Part shown: positions 25,452 to 33,537 of the stretch, one piece after another
Layout: every line of letters begins with the position of its first letter
Position numbering within the stretch: position 1 is the stretch's first letter
Made by a program: the position numbers and the translations under genes
The notes under the pieces: generated by a model
Seen by the model: the letters and a program-made list of their open reading frames with translations, nothing else
Database searches by the model: none
Told to the model about the DNA's origin: nothing
DNA from: Isoptericola luteus
Lineage (GTDB): Bacteria > Actinomycetota > Actinomycetes > Actinomycetales > Cellulomonadaceae
Reading direction: 5' to 3'
Assembly (NCBI RefSeq): GCF_020297055.1
Contig: NZ_JAIXCQ010000004.1
Location: 238,462 to 302,461 of the forward strand
DNA length: 64,000 nt

Positions 25452-25832
25452 TCACCCGGGGCCGGGGAACCACACAGCACGACGCAGGTCCACGCGATGT
25501 CCGTCGCGGGACAGCGGGCAGCCCTCGGCGCGCAGTGCGTCGAGGGCTGCGGTCAGGTGCCGTGCCGGAGGCGCGCCCGCCGCGTTGACCACCCGCCACC
25601 ACGGCACCGGGTGGTCGTCCTGGGCCGGCCCGACGACGGCCGCACCCGCGGGCACCAGGTGTGCGTACCGGTCGCCCGACCCGGACATCACCTGACCCAC
25701 CTGCCGCGGCCCGCCGCGGCCCAGGTCCTCGGCGACGATCTCCGCGATCAACCCGTACGTCATCGCGCGGCCGGGCGGGATGCGGCGCACCAGCGCGAGC
25801 ACCGCGGCGGCGTACTCCTCCACGTCGTCCAC
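25452..25832 (-). CDS. Alkyltransferase-like protein (ATL, MGMT fold without catalytic Cys)
   Basis: The 126-residue protein matches the DNA-binding half of O6-alkylguanine alkyltransferases (VLALVRRIPPGRAMTYGLIAEIV, then GGPRQVGQVMSG). The active-site motif PCHRV of true alkyltransferases is replaced by PWWRVV, so no alkyl transfer to Cys can occur. Such ATL proteins flag alkylated guanines for nucleotide excision repair in known cases. It converges on the F420-dependent oxidoreductase gene; only 7 bases separate the stops. Confidence 0.9.
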   Translation of the reverse strand: MDDVEEYAAAVLALVRRIPPGRAMTYGLIAEIVAEDLGRGGPRQVGQVMSGSGDRYAHLVPAGAAVVGPAQDDHPVPWWRVVNAAGAPPARHLTAALDALRAEGCPLSRDGHRVDLRRAVWFPGPG

Positions 25833-25895
25833 CCGGCGAGGCTACCGGCCGCAAATGGCTGGCGGCGCCTGGCCCCGGGGCGTCACGATCGGGCG

Positions 25896-27194
25896 GTGAC
25901 CTCCTCCGCCTCGCGCTCAGCCCTGCCCGCCGGCTACGCCTTCCGCCCGCTCACGGCCGACGACCGCCACGCCCTGCTCGACCTCGACACCTGGGCGTTC
26001 CCCGCCCCCTACTCGATCGCCGACTTCGACGAGCTCGCGCTGCCGCTCACGTGGGAGCGGACGGTCGGCGTCGAGGGTCCCGCCGGCGACGGCCTCGTCG
26101 CGCTGCGCGCCTCGTACCCGTTCACCAGGTTCCCCGTCCCGGGCGGCGAGCTGCCCACGGCGGGGCTGACCTGGGTGGGCGTGCACCCTCAGCACCGGCG
26201 CCGCGGCCTGCTCTCCGCCATGATCGACGACCACCTGGGCCGCTGCCGCGAGCGCGGCGAGGCGCTGTCCGCGCTGTTCGCCGCGGAGGCCGCCATCTAC
26301 GGCCGGTTCGGGTACGGCAAGGCAGCCGACGACGTGCGGCTGACCATCCCGCGGGGCGCCGCCCTGCGCGACGTGCCCGGAGCCGACGAGCACACCGTGC
26401 GCATCGAGCACGCCGACCGTGAGCGGCACGGCGAGCTCGTGGCGCGGCTGCACCGTGCGCCGGGGATCCCGGCCGCGCAGGGGGCGCTCAACCGGCCCGG
26501 CTGGGCCACCCGGGAGTCGGAGGAGCTGTGGGCGAGCTACTGGTCCGACCCCAAGACGTTCCGCTCCGGCGGCCGCGAGTCCCTGCGGGTCGTCGTGGTC
26601 GAGCGCGACGGCGAGCCCCGTGGCTACGCCACGTTCCGCCGCACGCTCGGCTGGGAGGTCACCGGCCCACGGGGCACCGTGCACGCGGGCGACGTCGTCG
26701 CGCTCGACGCCGCCGCGGCACGCGCGCTGTGGGGCGTGCTGCTCGACCTGGACCTCATGAGCACCACCGAGCCGTTCCTGCTGCCCGCCGACGACCCGGT
26801 CCTGAGCCTGCTCGTCGACCCGCGCGCCGCCGGCGCCCGGGTCACGGACAACGTGTGGGTCCGCCTCGTCGACGTGCCCACGGCCCTCGCCGGCCGGCGC
26901 TACCAGGGGGACGTCGACGTCGTCGTCGGCGTCACGGACACCCGGCTGCCCGACAACGCGGGCTCCTGGCACCTGCGGGCGGACGCGTTCGGCACGGCCA
27001 CGTGCGAGCGCACGCAGGCTGCGCCCGACCTGGAGCTGGACGTGCGCGAGCTCGGCGCCGCCTACCTGGGCGGCACGTCGCTCGCCGCGCTGGCGGGCGC
27101 GGGGCTCGTGGCCGAGCGCTCGCCGGGCGCCCTGGCGACGGCGAGCGCCGCGTTCGGCTGGCCCGTCGCGCCCGCCTGCGGCTGGGTGTTCTGA
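25896..27194 (+). CDS. Eis-like GNAT acetyltransferase
   Basis: The 432-residue protein has the three-part Eis layout. An N-terminal GNAT domain carries the acetyl-CoA loop VGVHPQHRRRGLLSAMIDDHL; a second, degenerate GNAT domain and a C-terminal SCP2-like fold follow. Tyr near AAIYGRFGYG and the C-terminal carboxylate at the end (ACGWVF) correspond to catalytic features of Mycobacterium Eis. Eis acetylates amines such as aminoglycosides at several positions; the natural substrate here is unknown. The GTG at 25896 begins right after a 63-base divergent gap to the ATL gene. The phosphotransferase gene follows two bases after its stop. Confidence 0.88.
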   Translation: MTSSASRSALPAGYAFRPLTADDRHALLDLDTWAFPAPYSIADFDELALPLTWERTVGVEGPAGDGLVALRASYPFTRFPVPGGELPTAGLTWVGVHPQHRRRGLLSAMIDDHLGRCRERGEALSALFAAEAAIYGRFGYGKAADDVRLTIPRGAALRDVPGADEHTVRIEHADRERHGELVARLHRAPGIPAAQGALNRPGWATRESEELWASYWSDPKTFRSGGRESLRVVVVERDGEPRGYATFRRTLGWEVTGPRGTVHAGDVVALDAAAARALWGVLLDLDLMSTTEPFLLPADDPVLSLLVDPRAAGARVTDNVWVRLVDVPTALAGRRYQGDVDVVVGVTDTRLPDNAGSWHLRADAFGTATCERTQAAPDLELDVRELGAAYLGGTSLAALAGAGLVAERSPGALATASAAFGWPVAPACGWVF

Positions 27195-27196
27195 CC

Positions 27197-28204
27197 GTGG
27201 CCGCCGCGTTCTCGACCACCGTCACCACGTCCGCGTGGCGAGCCGAGGTGGAGGAGTGGGTCGCGGCGGCGGTGGCCGAGCGCGGCGTGCGGGTCACGGC
27301 CGCACCCGAGCAGACGCGCGTGCGGCCGTGGTCCACCCAGCTCGTGGTGCCCACCGACCACGGGAGGTTCTGGGTCAAGGCGTGCTGCCGGGCGTCGGTG
27401 TTCGAGCCCGAGCTGCACCGGCTGCTCGCCGAGCTGCTGCCCGACGCCGTCGACGCGCCGGTAGCCGTCGAGACCCGGCGCGGCTGGCTGCTCACCGCCG
27501 ACCGCGGCGCGACGCTGGGCGAGGCCCGCACCCCCGGCACCCCGGACTGGCGGGACGTCCTGGCCCTGTGGGCGCGGGTGCAGCACGGCCTCGCGACGCA
27601 CCGCGACGAGCTGCTCGCCACGGGGCTGCCGGACTGCTCGCCCGCGACGGTGCCGGGCCGGTTCGACGACGTCCTGCACGCCCTGACGTCGCTGCCCGAC
27701 GACCACCCGGCCGCCCTCGACCAGCGCACCGCCGTGCGCCTCGGCCGCGGCCGCCACTTCGTCGAGGACGCCGTGGCGACGCTCGTGGGCACGGTGGGCA
27801 CGGTGGGCACGGTGGGCACGGTGGGCGCGGTGGGCGCGCTGCAGCACGGCGACCTGCACCCGTGGAACGTCTTCCCGGTCGCCGGCGGCCTGCGCGTCTT
27901 CGACCTCGGCGACGCCCAGTGGGCGCATCCGCTGGAGTCGCTCGAGGTGCCGCGCGCGGTCGTCGAGGACGCAGGCCTGCAATGGGGAGACGTCGAGGGC
28001 GCCTACCGCGACGTCCCCGGGGTCGCGGACGGGGCGGGGGTCGACGACGAGGCCTGGCGGTCGCTGCGGGCCGCCGCAGGTGTCACCCACGCGGTGAACC
28101 GTGCCTGGGCGTGGTGGCGCCTGCTGGCCGAGGCCACCGACGACGAGTGGGCCGAGTGGGGCGAGGCACCCGGGCGCCACCTGTCGCGCGTCGCCGGCGG
28201 CTGA
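27197..28204 (+). CDS. Phosphotransferase of the aminoglycoside/choline kinase fold
   Basis: The 335-residue protein has the catalytic loop LQHGDLHPWNVF (about residue 216-226), and VFDLGDAQWAHP corresponds to the metal-binding Asp. Together they define the APH superfamily. The N-lobe is poorly conserved, with FWVKACCRASVFEPELHRLL holding the ATP-binding Lys. A run of six Val-Gly-Thr/Ala repeats directly precedes the catalytic loop. The GTG start is two bases after the Eis-like gene, so an acetyltransferase and a phosphotransferase are co-transcribed. Each could modify amine or alcohol groups, but antibiotic resistance is not shown. Confidence 0.85.
   Translation: MAAAFSTTVTTSAWRAEVEEWVAAAVAERGVRVTAAPEQTRVRPWSTQLVVPTDHGRFWVKACCRASVFEPELHRLLAELLPDAVDAPVAVETRRGWLLTADRGATLGEARTPGTPDWRDVLALWARVQHGLATHRDELLATGLPDCSPATVPGRFDDVLHALTSLPDDHPAALDQRTAVRLGRGRHFVEDAVATLVGTVGTVGTVGTVGAVGALQHGDLHPWNVFPVAGGLRVFDLGDAQWAHPLESLEVPRAVVEDAGLQWGDVEGAYRDVPGVADGAGVDDEAWRSLRAAAGVTHAVNRAWAWWRLLAEATDDEWAEWGEAPGRHLSRVAGG
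27785..27838 (+). repeat. 9-bp in-frame repeat inside the phosphotransferase gene
   Basis: Four identical copies of GTGGGCACG are followed by two of GTGGGCGCG. Each unit encodes Val-Gly-Thr or Val-Gly-Ala. The array ends six bases before the codon for the His of the catalytic HGDLH loop. Change in copy number would keep the frame but lengthen or shorten the loop before the active site. Confidence 0.92.
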
Positions 28205-28217
28205 GCGCCGGTCCGCG

Positions 28218-29243
28218 TCAGGTCTGGCAGACCCCGCACCAGAAGAGGTTCCGGCCCGCGAGCTCCTTGACGAGCACCGGGGTGCCGCAGTGCCGGCAGG
28301 GCAGACCGTCGCGGTGGTAGACGTAGAACGACGCGTCGCGGGGCACCGCGCCCGGGTCGCCGTCGGTGTTCTGCCGGGTGCGGCGACCGCTGCCGGGCGC
28401 GTGCAGGTGGTCGGGCACGCGGTCGGCGGGCAGGGTGGTGACGATCGCGCCGCGGTCCGCACCGTCGCGCATCAGCACCACGAGGTCGTCCCAGACGGCT
28501 GCCAGGGTCTCGGCCGGTACGTCCCGGCCCGGGCGCAGCGGGTCCAGCCCGGCCCGGAAGAGGGCCTCGGCACGGTAGATGTTGCCCACCCCCGCCACCA
28601 CGGCCTGATCCATGAGCTGCTGGCCCACGGTCACGCGTGAGCGCCGGACACGGTCGACGAACGCCGCGCGCGCGGCCTCGAGAGTGGCGTGACCGCCGTC
28701 GGGCCGGATCGGGTCGGGGCCGAGGCGGGCCTCGACGGCACGCTTCTCCGCGGTGGTGAGGACCTCGCAGGCGGTGGGCCCGTTGAGGTCCGCGAGCGCG
28801 TGCGTGCCGAGCAGCCGCAGGCGGACGGCGCCGCGCGGCGCGGGCGGGACCCACCCGTCCGCCCCTGTCGGCGGGCGATCGTCCTCGGCGGGCGTCGAGT
28901 CCTGCTCACCGATCCGGCGGCGTGGTGCGCCGATGGCGTGCACGACGGCGCTGCCTGCCCCGCCCGGGCCCGCCGACGCGTCGCCGGCGAACGTCCACGC
29001 CCCGTAGAGGCCGAGGTGGACCCGCAGCCAGCGCGGGTCGGCCGCGGCCTCCGCCGGGTCCGCCGGCGCGAACGCGCAGAAGAGCTGCTTGCCCCACGCC
29101 TCGCTCGCGACCAGCGTCAGGCCGTCGAGCAGCGCGGCGCCGTCGGAGAACCGGCCCTGCGGGCTCGAGACGATCAGCCGCTGCCCGCGGAACAGCGCGT
29201 CCAGGGTCCGCGCCAGGCGGTGGACGGTGTGCCCCTCGGGCAC
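28218..29243 (-). CDS. nei: Fpg/Nei-family DNA glycosylase (endonuclease VIII type)
   Basis: The 341-residue base-excision repair enzyme removes oxidised pyrimidines. After loss of the initiator Met the chain starts PEGHTVHRLA, with the catalytic Pro and Glu. The helix-two-turn-helix contains the Asn in QAVVAGVGNIYRAEALF. A C-terminal zinc finger has CRHC and CGVC with the ARG-like GRNLFW between. PEGHT rather than PELPE places it in the Nei2 group of actinobacteria. The middle part (about 105-140) is Asp/Pro-rich and longer than usual. GTG 29243 lies one base after the rpiB stop, which indicates a two-gene operon. Confidence 0.93.
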   Translation of the reverse strand: MPEGHTVHRLARTLDALFRGQRLIVSSPQGRFSDGAALLDGLTLVASEAWGKQLFCAFAPADPAEAAADPRWLRVHLGLYGAWTFAGDASAGPGGAGSAVVHAIGAPRRRIGEQDSTPAEDDRPPTGADGWVPPAPRGAVRLRLLGTHALADLNGPTACEVLTTAEKRAVEARLGPDPIRPDGGHATLEAARAAFVDRVRRSRVTVGQQLMDQAVVAGVGNIYRAEALFRAGLDPLRPGRDVPAETLAAVWDDLVVLMRDGADRGAIVTTLPADRVPDHLHAPGSGRRTRQNTDGDPGAVPRDASFYVYHRDGLPCRHCGTPVLVKELAGRNLFWCGVCQT

Positions 29244-29244
29244 G

Positions 29245-29712
29245 TCAGGCGATGGTCGAGACGTCGTGCGTCGTCTCGTACGCGGCCATCTTGTCGATCC
29301 GGCGCTGGTGGCGCTCGTCGCCGCTGAACGGCTCGGCGACGAATGCCTCGACGAACGACGTCGACTCCTCGACGCTGTGCATGCGCCCGCCGACGGCGAC
29401 GACGTTCGCGTCGTTGTGCTGGCGCCCGAGACGCGCCGTCTCCAGCGACCAGGCGAGCACCGCGCGCACCCCGACGACCTTGTTCGCGGCGATCTGCTCG
29501 CCGTTGCCCGACCCGCCGATGACGATGCCGAGCGAGCCCGGCTCTGCGACGACGGCCTCGCCCGCGGCGATGCAGAACGCGGGGTAGTCGTCCAGCGGGT
29601 CGTTCTCGTGGGCGCCGTGGTCGACGACGTCGTGGCCCGCGGCGCGCAGGTGCTCCACGAGGTGGGTCTTGAGCTCGTATCCGGCGTGATCGGCGGCGAT
29701 GTGCAGACGCAT
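29245..29712 (-). CDS. rpiB: Ribose-5-phosphate isomerase B
   Basis: The 155-residue enzyme interconverts ribose-5- and ribulose-5-phosphate. HIAADHAGYELK, the phosphate-binding DHGAHENDPLDDYP and the active-site loop GGSGNGEQIAANKV are clear. The loop lacks the catalytic Cys of the E. coli enzyme; as in Mycobacterium RpiB, the Glu of GNGEQ is expected to act as the base. RHNDANV appears as QHNDANVVAVGGR. ATG 29712 is the start; the gene is followed by nei. It diverges from the M13 peptidase gene with 94 bases between the starts. Confidence 0.95.
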   Translation of the reverse strand: MRLHIAADHAGYELKTHLVEHLRAAGHDVVDHGAHENDPLDDYPAFCIAAGEAVVAEPGSLGIVIGGSGNGEQIAANKVVGVRAVLAWSLETARLGRQHNDANVVAVGGRMHSVEESTSFVEAFVAEPFSGDERHQRRIDKMAAYETTHDVSTIA

Positions 29713-29806
29713 GGGCCCATTGTCCCCCACGTCCGGCGGGGCGTACCGCACCACGCCTGCTCCGCTGCACCGCCGGACCCGGGTGGGCGGTCGTAGTGTG
29801 TGCGGC

Positions 29807-31819
29807 ATGACCGCCGACACCACCGGGCTGAGGTCCGGCATCGACCTGACCGCGATCGACGACGACGTCCGGCCCCAGGACGACCTGTTCCGCCACGTCA
29901 ACGGCACGTGGCTCGACCAGCACGAGATCCCCGCGGACCGCGCCATCGACGGCTCGTTCCTCACCCTGCGCGACGCCGCCGAGGAGCACGTCCGCGAGAT
30001 CATCACCGACGCGGCCGCCGCCATCGAGGCGGGCACCGCCACCGGCGACCAGGGGAAGGTCGGCGCCCTGTTCGCGAGCTTCATGGACACCGAGCGGATC
30101 CAGGCACTCGGCACGTCGCCGCTGGAGGCCGACCTCGCCCCCGTACGCGACGCCACCGACGCCGCGGCGCTCACCCGCGTGCTCGGTGCGCTCCAGCGCA
30201 CCGGCGGCGCGGCCGCGCTGCGGTTCTGGGTGGACAACGACGCCAAGGACCCCGAGAAGTACGTCGTCTACCTGGTCCAGGCGGGCCTGGGCCTGCCGGA
30301 CGAGGCGTACTACCGCGAGGACCAGTACGCGTCCGTGCGCGAGGCGTACCGCCCGCACATCGCCCGCATGCTCGCCTTCGCCGGGGTGGACGAGGCCGGC
30401 TGGGGCGCGACGCCGCAGGAGGCCGCCGACCGCGTGCTGGCCCTCGAGACGCAGCTCGCGACGCACCACTGGGACGTCGTGCGCGACCGCGACGCGACCC
30501 TCACGTACAACCCGACAGCTCTGTCGGAGCTCGCCGTGAGCGCGCCGGGATTCGACTGGGACGCCTGGGTCGCCGCGCTCGGGGCGCCGGCGGGTGCCCT
30601 CGACCACGTCGTCGTGCGCGAGCCGGGCTTCGCGACCGGGTTCGCCTCCCTGTGGTCCACCGCGTCGACGGCCGACTGGAAGCTCTGGGCGGCCTACCAT
30701 CTGGTCACCGCCCGGGCCCCGTACCTGAGCGACGACGTCGTCGAGGCCAACTTCGACTTCTACGGCCGCACGCTGTCGGGCGCGCAGGAGGTCCGCGACC
30801 GCTGGAAGCGGGGCGTCGCGCTCGTCGAGGGAGCGCTCGGCGAGGCCGTCGGCCAGGAGTACGTGGCCCGGCACTTCCCGCCGTCGCACAAGGAGCGGAT
30901 GGACACGCTCGTCGCCAACCTCGTGGCCGCCTACCGCGAGTCGATCTCCGCGCTCGACTGGATGACGCCCGAGACCAAGGTCAAGGCGCTGGCGAAGCTG
31001 GAGAAGTTCACGCCCAAGGTGGGGTACCCGGTGCGCTGGCGCGACTACTCGGCCCTCGAGGTCGACCCCGCCGACCTGATCGGCAACGTGCGCCGCTCGA
31101 ACGCCTTCGACCAGGACCACGAGCTGAACAAGATCGGCAGGCCGCTGGACCGCGACGAGTGGTTCATGACCCCGCAGACGGTCAACGCGTACTACAACCC
31201 GGGCATGAACGAGATCGTCTTCCCCGCGGCGATCCTGCAGCCCCCGTTCTTCGACCCGGACGCCGACGACGCCGTGAACTACGGCGGCATCGGCGGCGTC
31301 ATCGGGCACGAGATCGGCCACGGCTTCGACGACCAGGGCTCCAAGTACGACGGCGACGGTCGCCTCGAGGACTGGTGGACGTCCGCCGACCGCACCGAGT
31401 TCGAGAAGCGCACCTCCGCGCTCATCGCCCAGTACGACGCGTTCCGGCCCGAGCAGCTTCCGGAGGACGGCCCGCACGTCAACGGCGCGCTCACCGTGGG
31501 CGAGAACATCGGCGACCTGGGCGGGCTGTCGATCGCGCTCAAGGCCTACCGCATCGCGCTGGGCGCGCCGCTCGACACCGCCCCGGTGGTCGACGGCCTC
31601 ACCGGGCTCGAGCGCGTGTTCCTCGGCTGGGCGCAGGTGTGGCAGGCCAAGGGCCGTGACGAGGAGGTGGTGCGCCGCATCGCGACCGACCCGCACTCCC
31701 CCAACGAGTTCCGCTGCAACGGCGTGGTGCGCAACCTCGACGAGTTCCACGCCACCTACGGCGTGCGGCCCGGCGACGGGCTCTGGCTCGACCCCCAGGA
31801 GCGCGTGCGCATCTGGTGA
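29807..31819 (+). CDS. M13-family zinc metallopeptidase (neprilysin/PepO type)
   Basis: The 670-residue protein has the two-domain M13 structure. The zinc site is VIGHEIGHGFDDQG (about residue 499), with the downstream ligand Glu in GENIGDLGG and the substrate-binding NAYYNPGMNEIVFPA ahead of it. No signal peptide is present, as in most bacterial PepO forms, so it acts on oligopeptides inside the cell or after lysis. The end RIW is typical of the family. The frame is open upstream to 29699, but ATG 29807 matches the family start. A large hairpin follows. Confidence 0.94.
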   Translation: MTADTTGLRSGIDLTAIDDDVRPQDDLFRHVNGTWLDQHEIPADRAIDGSFLTLRDAAEEHVREIITDAAAAIEAGTATGDQGKVGALFASFMDTERIQALGTSPLEADLAPVRDATDAAALTRVLGALQRTGGAAALRFWVDNDAKDPEKYVVYLVQAGLGLPDEAYYREDQYASVREAYRPHIARMLAFAGVDEAGWGATPQEAADRVLALETQLATHHWDVVRDRDATLTYNPTALSELAVSAPGFDWDAWVAALGAPAGALDHVVVREPGFATGFASLWSTASTADWKLWAAYHLVTARAPYLSDDVVEANFDFYGRTLSGAQEVRDRWKRGVALVEGALGEAVGQEYVARHFPPSHKERMDTLVANLVAAYRESISALDWMTPETKVKALAKLEKFTPKVGYPVRWRDYSALEVDPADLIGNVRRSNAFDQDHELNKIGRPLDRDEWFMTPQTVNAYYNPGMNEIVFPAAILQPPFFDPDADDAVNYGGIGGVIGHEIGHGFDDQGSKYDGDGRLEDWWTSADRTEFEKRTSALIAQYDAFRPEQLPEDGPHVNGALTVGENIGDLGGLSIALKAYRIALGAPLDTAPVVDGLTGLERVFLGWAQVWQAKGRDEEVVRRIATDPHSPNEFRCNGVVRNLDEFHATYGVRPGDGLWLDPQERVRIW

Positions 31820-31845
31820 CGGCGCGGCGGCGCCGCCGCCCTCCC

Positions 31846-31906
31846 GCGACGACGACGGCCCGGCCCGCCGAGGAAACTCCTCGGCCGACCGGGCCGTCGT
31901 CGTCGC
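31846..31906. terminator. Bidirectional terminator between the M13 peptidase and DUF6636-like genes
   Basis: An 18-bp perfect outer stem (31846-31863 with 31889-31906) and, after small internal bulges, an 8-bp inner stem GCCGAGGA/TCCTCGGC with an AAC loop make one long hairpin. It sits between convergent genes and can serve both. Confidence 0.85.
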
Positions 31907-31925
31907 GGTCCCAGGACCTCCGGGG

Positions 31926-33104
31926 TCAGTTGGTGCCGATGCCCGCACGGGCGAGCGAGAAGCCCTGTCCGGTGGGGTCGTGCCGGCAGCTCATCCCGGT
32001 CTTCTCGCTGGTGCACGTGAAGTCGCCCTCGGTGATCGACTTGCCGTAGTCGAGCGTGTCGAGGTCGCCGCTCGCGGCCTTGGGCTGGTCCGACGCAGCG
32101 ACGCAGGGCAGGTCGACCTCGCCCTCGCCGTCGACCGTCACGACGTAGCCCTTGGTCCCCTCGCACTCGTCCACGGGGGCGGGCTGCTGGTTGAGCTCCG
32201 CGATGCCGCACGACGCGTCGAGCGTCGTGATCGTGCACGAGATGTTCTTCGACGGCGCGGCGAACCGGGCCAGCGTCTCGGCCTCGACGGGCGGCTCGGA
32301 GGCCTCGGCGCTCGCCGCACCCGTCGGTTCCGCGACCACCAGGTCGTCCGGCTTCTCGGTGGACGAGGAGAAGATCTGCACCGCGAACGCCACCGCCATG
32401 ACGATGAGCACCACGTCGACCACGATGAAGGCGATCCAGCCCGCGCTCAGGCGCTTGCGGGCGGGCGGCCGCCCGCCGGGCGGTGCCGGCACGGGTGCCG
32501 GGGCCGCCTGCGCCGCCTGGTCGTACCCGCCGTACGCGGACGGCTGCGGCTGCGCCGGGGCCGGCGCGTAGCCGGTGGAGGGCGTGTAGCCGGCGGTCGG
32601 CGCATAACCCGCGTTCGGCGCCGCCTGCGGCGCCGGGGGGAACGCCGCGGTGTCCCACGGATCCGCCTGCCCGGCGACGGGCGAGATCTGCTGGGTTGGC
32701 TGCGGGCCTGCGGCGTACGTCGCCGGGTAGGCGGCCGGCGGTGCCGCCGGCTCCGGCGCCGGCGGGATCGGGGCGTGCACCGGCGCGGGCGGGTAGGTCG
32801 GCTGCTCGTACCGCGGCTGGCCGTGCTGCGGCTGCTGCCCGTACCCGGGCTGCTCGTACTGCGGCTGGCCGTGCTGTGGCTGGCCCGGCTGCGGCTGTTG
32901 CCCGTACCCGGGCTGCTCGTACTGCGACTGCTCGTACTGCGACTGCTCGTACCGCGGCTGCTCCGTGGCGTTCGGGTCGACCACGGGCGGACGATGGTAC
33001 GCAGACGTGACGCGGCGGACGCCGGCGGGTCGCTGTGGCGGAACGGCGGCAGGCCGGTCGTCGGGTCCCGGCGGGGGCGGCGGGGGCGGAACGGTGCCGG
33101 ACAT
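31926..33104 (-). CDS. Membrane-anchored protein with Pro/Gln/Tyr-rich tail and DUF6636-like outer domain
   Basis: The 392-residue protein has three parts. Residues 1-215 are cytoplasmic and low-complexity: MSGTVPPPPPPPG, then repeats of YEQ and QPGYGQQPQ, then Ala/Pro/Tyr segments. One membrane helix follows at about 222-245 (WIAFIVVDVVLIVMAVAFAV). The outside domain (about 265-392) has six cysteines and reads FAAPSKNISCTITTLDASC..YG..FTCTSEKTGMSC..GFSLAR, similar to DUF6636 proteins. Its function is unknown. ATG 33104 has GGAGGG seven bases upstream. It diverges from pepN around a 13-bp tandem array. Confidence 0.8.
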   Translation of the reverse strand: MSGTVPPPPPPPGPDDRPAAVPPQRPAGVRRVTSAYHRPPVVDPNATEQPRYEQSQYEQSQYEQPGYGQQPQPGQPQHGQPQYEQPGYGQQPQHGQPRYEQPTYPPAPVHAPIPPAPEPAAPPAAYPATYAAGPQPTQQISPVAGQADPWDTAAFPPAPQAAPNAGYAPTAGYTPSTGYAPAPAQPQPSAYGGYDQAAQAAPAPVPAPPGGRPPARKRLSAGWIAFIVVDVVLIVMAVAFAVQIFSSSTEKPDDLVVAEPTGAASAEASEPPVEAETLARFAAPSKNISCTITTLDASCGIAELNQQPAPVDECEGTKGYVVTVDGEGEVDLPCVAASDQPKAASGDLDTLDYGKSITEGDFTCTSEKTGMSCRHDPTGQGFSLARAGIGTN

Positions 33105-33537
33105 CTGGACTCCCTCCAGTGACGGTCGGGCGTCGCCGGCGTGCGGGCGCCGTGCGCCCGCGCCGTGACGGCGCACCCGGCAGGATGTCACGTCGGAGAC
33201 ACGGCGGTCGAACTCGGCGGTCGAACTCGGCGGTCGAACTCGGCGGTCGAACTCGGCGGTCGAACTCCGCGGTCGAGCTCCGCGGTCGAGCTCGGTGGTC
33301 GAGCTCGGTGGTCGAGCTCGGTGGTCGAGCTCGGTGGTCGAGCTCGGTGGTCGAGCTCGGTGGTCGAGCTCGGTGGTCGGTGCCGTCCGCCCCGGCGCGG
33401 TACCGGCTCGCCGGGCGGCGGCGGCGCCCGACAGCTCCGTTCCCCGCGCGGGAGCCGAGATGGCATGATCGACGGCGTCGCGACGAACTCGCGACCTGAC
33501 GACATCCTGCATTCCACCGCCGCCCGAGGGAGAACCC
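33105..33537. promoter_or_regulatory. Divergent intergenic region between the DUF6636-like gene and pepN
   Basis: This 433-base gap carries no gene. It contains the promoters of both divergent genes and, at its centre, the 13-bp tandem array. The pepN side is AT-poor; CATGAT at 33463-33468 is the only fair -10 candidate. The ribosome site GAGGGAGA before the pepN GTG is strong. Frames that stay open through the array arise from the repeat and do not look like genes. Confidence 0.5.
33202..33379. repeat. 13-bp tandem array, 13.7 copies
   Basis: Thirteen complete 13-mers plus a partial one stand head to tail. They come in ordered blocks: five CGGCGGTCGAACT, two CCGCGGTCGAGCT, then six CGGTGGTCGAGCT and a partial copy. 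All share GGTCGA followed by A/G-CT. The block order suggests growth by slippage from variant copies. Position between two divergent starts could affect both promoters through copy number, and 13 bp gives a helical offset at each unit. Confidence 0.95.

Noticed and set aside
25452..25832. O6-methylguanine methyltransferase.
   Set aside because: The catalytic PCHR motif is PWWR, so the protein is an alkyltransferase-like DNA-binding protein.
27197..28204. Aminoglycoside resistance operon formed by the Eis-like gene and the phosphotransferase gene.
   Set aside because: Only superfamily folds are recognisable. No signature specific to a known resistance enzyme is present.
33202..33379. A repetitive protein encoded by the 13-bp array.
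   Set aside because: All frames remain open only because the 13-mer has no stop. There is no start with a ribosome site that continues into a domain.
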